64,000 nucleotides of DNA from Vicia villosa (Eukaryota > Streptophyta > Magnoliopsida > Fabales > Fabaceae). This document shows positions 59,161 through 64,000 of this stretch, one piece after another (positions within the stretch are counted from its first letter, which is position 1; each line of letters starts with the position of its first letter). The stretch is taken from assembly GCF_029867415.1 (NCBI RefSeq), contig NC_081182.1:8161213-8225212 (forward strand), read 5' to 3'. Below the pieces are notes generated by a model, which was given only the letters and a program-made list of their open reading frames with translations, made no database searches and was not told the origin of the DNA. Made by a program: the position numbers and the translations under genes.

Positions 59161-60190
59161 AAGCCAAATTTGGCGTAGTGAGCATTGAATAAGCTTTTCA
59201 ACGCTTTGAACCGGGCGCAATTCGGAGTTACGGTTCTCGAGTTATGGAGAAAACAAAATCTGATTTTTAGCAGACTCCGCTAAGCGGACTCTGTTCCGCT
59301 AAGCGGACCTGTGGATTTTCAGACTCGTTAAAAGGGGCCAAAATCATATTTTTAGGTCATGGGTTGGGTATTTTTGAGTCCCAACACCATCAACTTCATT
59401 CTTAGAGTAGAATTGGCTTAGAAAACAACTTCGGAGGTTGCATAAGGATGATCGGGGGTGGATTGAGCGTCGAACGGAGCTGACAAACCGGGAGATCTTC
59501 GGTTCATTTCTCTTCTTCTTTGTGTATTTTTCTTTGGTTGGGTTTGTTTGTATATTTACTTGAATCTTATGTATATTTACCGATTATAATGTTATGTTTA
59601 ACTTGCTTTACAAATCTGTGTTGATATTATCCTGGATTTTTGCTCTATGCTGGGGATTTGGGGTGCTTTAGAGATAAACTTCTTGAATCCATATCTAGGA
59701 TGATAATTTGTTGGTTCTGAACTCTAGAGATAGATTTAGAGCTAGCATTCACTGTTTGTATCTGTTCTTAATGCTTTCGTGTTTAAGCGGCGCACGAGAG
59801 ATCGCCGACGCGAGAATACGGATGTTCTCGCGACTTCGCGTCAGAGATAACCTTAGTTGTGAGATGATCTCGTTTGTGCTCCAGAGATGGACGCTTATGT
59901 GAGAGATACGTGATAACATAGATGAGTATCGTAGGTTGAGTATAACGGGTTGGTAAGTGTATGTTTATGAAGAGTGAATATATTTACATTCCTGATAAGT
60001 TATTTCTCTTCTAAGAATGTGTTTATTCTTTTCTTGTCTATATCTTTGTTTACTTTTTGCTCATTCAAACCCAAGCTCGAAATCGTAGAAACTTTTGAAT
60101 GGCATCTCTCCATCTCTGAGGACGATAATTCCCGGATCAATATTTCCAAATCTTTTTTGTTGCTTGCCCTATACTGCATTCAACAGTTTC

Positions 60191-60889
60191 CAGCACCTTT
60201 ACTCTTTACTTATCTTACTTTAGTTTCAAGATTTCACTTTTGTTGAAGTCCTTTACCTTTTAATGCAAACTTGTACAAACGTAGAAGAACTTATGCTCTA
60301 TGTCCTAGGACTCACTAGTCGATCATGCAAGTAATCTTTTTTAAAAGTGACTAGCGGTTGTTTACCAAATTTTACAGTAAACATGATGCCGCATATCTCT
60401 TGAAAGAGCGAGTTGGAGGAAGGTAGAGACGATTACTTGCACAAAAGAAAAGTAAGGCAGTTGACCATCCAACGCACCCTACCTAGCCACATGAGCAGAC
60501 CCGCTCCCAATCAACCAAAGAAATGAAAAATCTAAAGTATGAACATGAACTCATTTCGATGTCAAGCTAATAATCCTTGTTATTCCATGATTAAGCGTCA
60601 AGCTTTCTCCGTAAAAAATATATTTTACTATGCATTTTCCAAATTATTCAAACCACATAATATCATATTAAGACTAAGCCTAAAGACGTCTATTTTCCAT
60701 AACTTAGACCCTGCAACTATTCGAACATCTCTAAAATCAATTTAAGCAAAAATTTAGGCCGCCTCACCCACTTAAAAACGGGTATGGTTTCAGTAACTTT
60801 ACAGAACCTTAACTTTGGTGACTTTATTCACTTTTTAGAACCAATAAATAATTAATGCATATTATTCTAATATTTGAAAAAGAAATTAG
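60191..60889. repeat. Right part of the interrupted LTR-like sequence
   Basis: Follows the second GTTTC. The start (CAGCACCTTTACTCTTTACT) is the expected continuation of 46794-minus flank. No gene; the 68-codon frame at 60539-60745 has no recognisable features. Confidence 0.35.
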
Positions 60890-61570
60890 ATAATGGTTAT
60901 GAAAGTCACTCACAATTGTTGTGAAAAAACGATACCGTAAACAAAGTATAAACAGTTTCTTCTTGACGGCAAGAAACTCACAAAGGTTAGAAAAGATGGT
61001 AAAATAAGAAAAACACGATATTTGGTTATAAATGTTATTCTTTACTTTTTCTTTAAAACAAGATTACAAGTTACAAGAATAACAAATAACCCTATCACCC
61101 TAAATTAGGATTTACAGTATACAATAATGAGAGACTAGTATGTTATTTATAATAAAATCTAACATACTAAACTAATGGGCTTTTTTCACAAATACTCATT
61201 ACAAGCCAACTTAGAGTACAAGTTAACATAAACAATTGGACATAATAAATAGGCTCAATTCAAAATACTAACAACCCTAACATTTCAACATCCACATACT
61301 ATAACATACTTCGACTACAACTATGTAGGTCTTCGACACAATCTCTGTTGAACCAGAAACTACCCTTCGACACACTAGAATTCGATCCAATTCTCACAAC
61401 AGTAAAGTTACTGAAGCCCCCTCAAGTAAAAACTCTACCAAATAGTTGAAACTAACTCACACAAATCAAAGAGATGATTGACCTTTTATACATCTCTTAA
61501 TTTGTACAGAGAGGCGGCAACACTACATGTGCATTGTAGTGCATTTGACAAATATCACAACACTAACGCT
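60890..61570 (-). repeat. Probable copia LTR sequence, minus strand
   Basis: Read on the minus strand: TGTTGTGATATTTGTCAAAT at about 61563 with a TATA-like TGTATAAAAGG (about 61482), then TGTTGAAATGTTAGGGTTGT starting at 61291 with a second TATA-like TTATAAATAAC (about 61153) and a C/T-poor tail to 60890. Either one long LTR or two adjoining LTR ends. No PBS or coding sequence was found. Confidence 0.4.
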
Positions 61571-62160
61571 CGATCGTGCTCCATATTTGTGCAATCCAAT
61601 TCTACATGTTTGGTTTGGTAGGCCAATTAATGCTTGCCACGGTTCGTTCGCATTTGCCTTCTTCTAAATATATGTGCTGAGTGCCATAATGCAAACAATT
61701 GAGTAAATAACAGAGACGCTCTATAAAGTTTGAGCTAGACTGATTACTTGGATTGAGTGCAACATATAACCCGAAACAGAACTAATCACAAAAACTATGT
61801 AACATTCAAACAAAAAACTAGATAAAAAGCCAATAAACAAAACCTACTAATTATGAACCAACTACATATATCCTGCCCGATACAAAAGCAAAATGGCAAC
61901 CACTAACTTCTATTGAATTTTTCATTACACACATTCCATGACAAATAAATCACATGATTAGACAAACCACTACTCATGAATATAACTATATACTGTATAA
62001 CGAATAACATTTTTTTTTCTATTTTCATTCTTTAACATTTGAAACGTTTACCGTATTTCACTTTTTATTTTTCAGTCAAAGATGAAGATGTGTCTCTAAC
62101 TATAATACTTCATATTTTTATTTGAATGAATTGAGAGATTTGCTATATATCGTGATCTTT
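61571..62160. other. No gene recognised
   Basis: AT-rich spacer leading into the tandem array. No frames or repeats of note. Confidence 0.35.
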
Positions 62161-62164
62161 TCTA

Positions 62165-63900
62165 ATTTAGGAGAATAATTTCTTCAATTTGAAATATTTT
62201 AGATTAATAATATATTTTTTTCCCGTATGCTATTTTTGAATAAAAAATATTTGGGTCATAAATACAATTTTTTGTAAATAATAGATTTTTTCCGTATATA
62301 AATATTACTTTTGTTTAGGTATCATTTATAAAAATATTTAGATAAATATTAAATTTTCGTATATAAAAATATTTAGATCAATAATAGATTTTTTTTCCCG
62401 TATACCATTTTTTTATCAAAAATATTTGATAATAAATATCATTTATCGTATATAAAATTATTGGCTAAATTACACTTTTGGTCCCCCTATTTTGCCCAAC
62501 TCACGATATCAGGCCCCCTGTTTTTTTTTAACAGTTTTAGTCCCCCGTGCCCATTTGTCAACCAAAAAGCGCTGAGTTGTACATTTTTTTTATTACGTGG
62601 CATTAAAATAGTTTCCATGTCATAGAAAATAACTTAAAACAAATTAAAATTAAATAAAAACCCTTAACTCTAATTAAAAACAATATAATATATTGAAAAA
62701 GTAATGTTAGGTTAAAAAACAAAATCACTTTTCTAAAAATCACTTTTCTGAAACGAGAAAGAGGAACGAGAACAGAGAAACGAGGAGGAGGAAGTTCCTC
62801 TCTTCTGCAGCGGTCGAACGAGGTAGACGAGGTAGACGTTTATATCAATAATAGATATTTTCTCATATACATACTTCATTTTTGTTTAGGTATCATTTAC
62901 AAAAATATTTGGATCAATAGTAAATTTCGTATATAAAGATATTTAGATCAATAGTAGATTATTTCCTGTATACAATTTTTGAATAAAAATATTTGGATCA
63001 TAAATACCATTTTTCGTAAATAATAGATTTTTTCCATATATAAATATTATTTTTGTTTAGGTATCATTTACAAAAATATTTGGATCAATATAAAATTTTC
63101 GTATATAAAAATATTTAGATCAATAATAGATTTTTTGGCCTATGTCATTTTTGAATAAAAAATATTTGGATCATAAATAACATTTTTCGTATATAAAATT
63201 ATTTAGATCAATAATAGTTTTTTTTTCGTATACAGATTTCATTTTTGTATAGGTATCATTTACAAAAATATTTAGATCAATAGTAGGTTTTTTCCCGTAT
63301 ACAATTTTTGAATACAAAATATTTGGATCATAAATAACATTTTTCGTAAATAATAGATTTTTTTCCTTATATAAATATTATTTTTATTTAGGTATCATTT
63401 ACAAAAATATTTAAATCAATATTAAATTTTTGTATATAAAAATATTTAGATCAAAAATAGATTTTTCCCGTATACAATTTATGGATCAAAAATATTTGAT
63501 CATAAATATCATTTATCGTAAATAAAAATATTTAGATCAATATTAGATTTTTTTTCTCCGTATACAGACTTCATTTTTGTTTAGGTATCATTTACAAAAA
63601 TATTTGGATCAATAGTAAATTTTGTATATAAAAATATTTAGATCAATAGTAGTTTTTTTCTCATATACCATTTTTGAATAAAAATATTTGGATCATAAAT
63701 ACCATTTTTTTGTAAATAATAGACTTTTTCCGTATCCAAATATTATTTTTATTTAGGTATCATTTACAAAAATATTTGGATCAACATTAAATTTTCGTAT
63801 ATAAAAATATTTAGATCAATAATAGATTTTTTGAATAAATTTTTCCCGTATACCATTTTTGACTAAAAAATATTTCGATCATAAATACCATTTTAGATCA
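62165..63900. repeat. AT-rich tandem array with two alternating subunits
   Basis: Recurring phrases TTTAGGTATCATTTACAAAA, AAATATTTGGATCA, TTTCGTATATAAAA and GATCAATAATAGATTTTT. The marker TTTAGGTATCATTTA falls at about 62311, 62886, 63056, 63246, 63386, 63577 and 63750, giving spacings of 170, 190, 140, 191 and 173 bp after an insert. This suggests two alternating subunits and a higher-order unit of about 330-360 bp. Satellite-like but short. Confidence 0.75.
62463..62845. mobile_element. Insertion in the tandem array, MULE-end-like
   Basis: Interrupts the array with GGCTAAATTACACTTTTGGT followed by CCCCC-rich phrases typical of plant MULE terminal repeats. It ends in a GA-rich stretch (GAGGAGGAGGAAGTTCC) and GTCGAACGAGGTAGACGAGG, after which the array resumes. 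No second TIR or TSD could be fixed, so it may be a truncated end. Confidence 0.45.
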
Positions 63901-64000
63901 ATATTATTTTTTTTTTGTGAAAGAAAGAAGTGAGAAAATGACGAAAGAGAAAAAAAATAGAGAATGTAGAGAGATTTGATAAGTTTGATAAAATATGAGG
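63901..64000. other. Window end, no feature
   Basis: GA-rich sequence (GAAAGAAAGAAGTGAGAAAA) after the tandem array. Too short to classify. Confidence 0.3.

Larger units (their letters stand above)
50664..59180 (-). mobile_element. CACTA element copy 2, complete ends, 8517 bp
   Basis: Ends CACTACAACACG (50664) and GGCGTAGTG (59180) with a 3-bp TSD AGC on both sides (50661-50663 and 59181-59183). Both termini carry arrays of AAAGCGCTTT-type palindromes. It encodes on the minus strand a tnp2-type transposase and a second multi-exon gene with a ULP1-like protease domain. Both genes are damaged, so it probably cannot move without help. The exact empty site survives in the 5' LTR of the surrounding retrotransposon, which proves the insertion boundaries. 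Confidence 0.95.
46794..60185 (+). mobile_element. Athila-like non-autonomous LTR retrotransposon, interrupted by CACTA copy 2
   Basis: 5' LTR 46794-48141 (1348 bp), internal region 48142-50319 (2178 bp, no gag or pol), 3' LTR 50320-60185 (1346 bp after removing the CACTA insert and one TSD copy). Flanked by a perfect 5-bp TSD GTTTC (46789-46793 and 60186-60190). PBS matches tRNA-Asp, as in Athila elements, and the phrase GAGGACAAACAAAGTTTCAG before the polypurine tract is Athila-like. It lacks all enzyme genes, so it is a LARD-type element needing a helper. The LTRs differ at roughly two dozen positions by eye. Confidence 0.9.
50320..60185 (+). repeat. Athila-like 3' LTR, split by CACTA copy 2
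   Basis: LTR portions 50320-50663 and 59184-60185 align with the 5' LTR. The CACTA element lies between two AGC copies. About two dozen substitutions and a 2-bp indel (47068-47073 region) separate it from the 5' LTR by eye. Confidence 0.92.

Overview
The window is transposon-rich plant nuclear DNA, most likely from a legume with a large genome (Fabeae or a relative). The clues are the lineages present: a SIRE/Maximus-type Ty1-copia element, Ogre/Tat-type long LTRs, an Athila-like non-autonomous element and CACTA elements with tnp2 and ULP1-type genes. The species is an inference. Almost every coding stretch belongs to a mobile element. The one host gene that looks intact is a six-exon WAT1-type transporter gene on the minus strand (36445-38742).

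Layout. 1-5225: right-hand part of a CACTA element (copy 1) with a tnp2 transposase gene carrying one stop codon. 5226-8030: unassigned DNA with a decayed fragment of a JMJD7-like JmjC gene. 8040-10925: Ogre/Tat-like LTR sequence. About 10930-15560: a decayed Mutator-like element (MULE) holding a 560-bp hAT-type MITE. 15561-17320: AT-rich, unassigned. 17330-18358: minus-strand Ogre-like LTR sequence, interrupted by a 2.7-kb non-autonomous CACTA element (18359-21068). 21304-31806: a very young SIRE-like element in tandem form (3' internal piece, LTR, internal region, LTR) with gag but no protease, reverse transcriptase or RNase H. In their place is a 913-codon ORF that seems to have its own promoter. 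31807-36444: LTR-like DNA, a copia RT/RNase H pseudogene and a palindromic repeat zone. 36445-39000: WAT1 and its promoter. 39000-46793: fragments of LTR elements and a MITE nested in another TIR element. 46794-60185: an Athila-like non-autonomous LTR retrotransposon, with an 8.5-kb CACTA element (copy 2, 50664-59180) inserted in its 3' LTR. 60186-64000: LTR fragments and an AT-rich tandem array.

Insertion order can be read from target-site duplications (TSDs). The Athila-like element is flanked by GTTTC. CACTA copy 2 in its 3' LTR is flanked by AGC, and the 5' LTR preserves the unoccupied site. The hAT MITE has an 8-bp TSD, a Mutator-type MITE a 9-bp TSD, the TIR element around it TTA, and the non-autonomous CACTA element AAT. 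No CRISPR arrays, operons or bacterial-type features are expected here, and no tRNA or rRNA gene was recognised.

The strongest candidate for something poorly described is the gag-plus-ORF2 SIRE derivative. Its pol gene is reduced to an integrase C-terminal scar, and a protein with a plant-transposon-type domain, preceded by a TATA box and a CT-rich leader, has replaced it.
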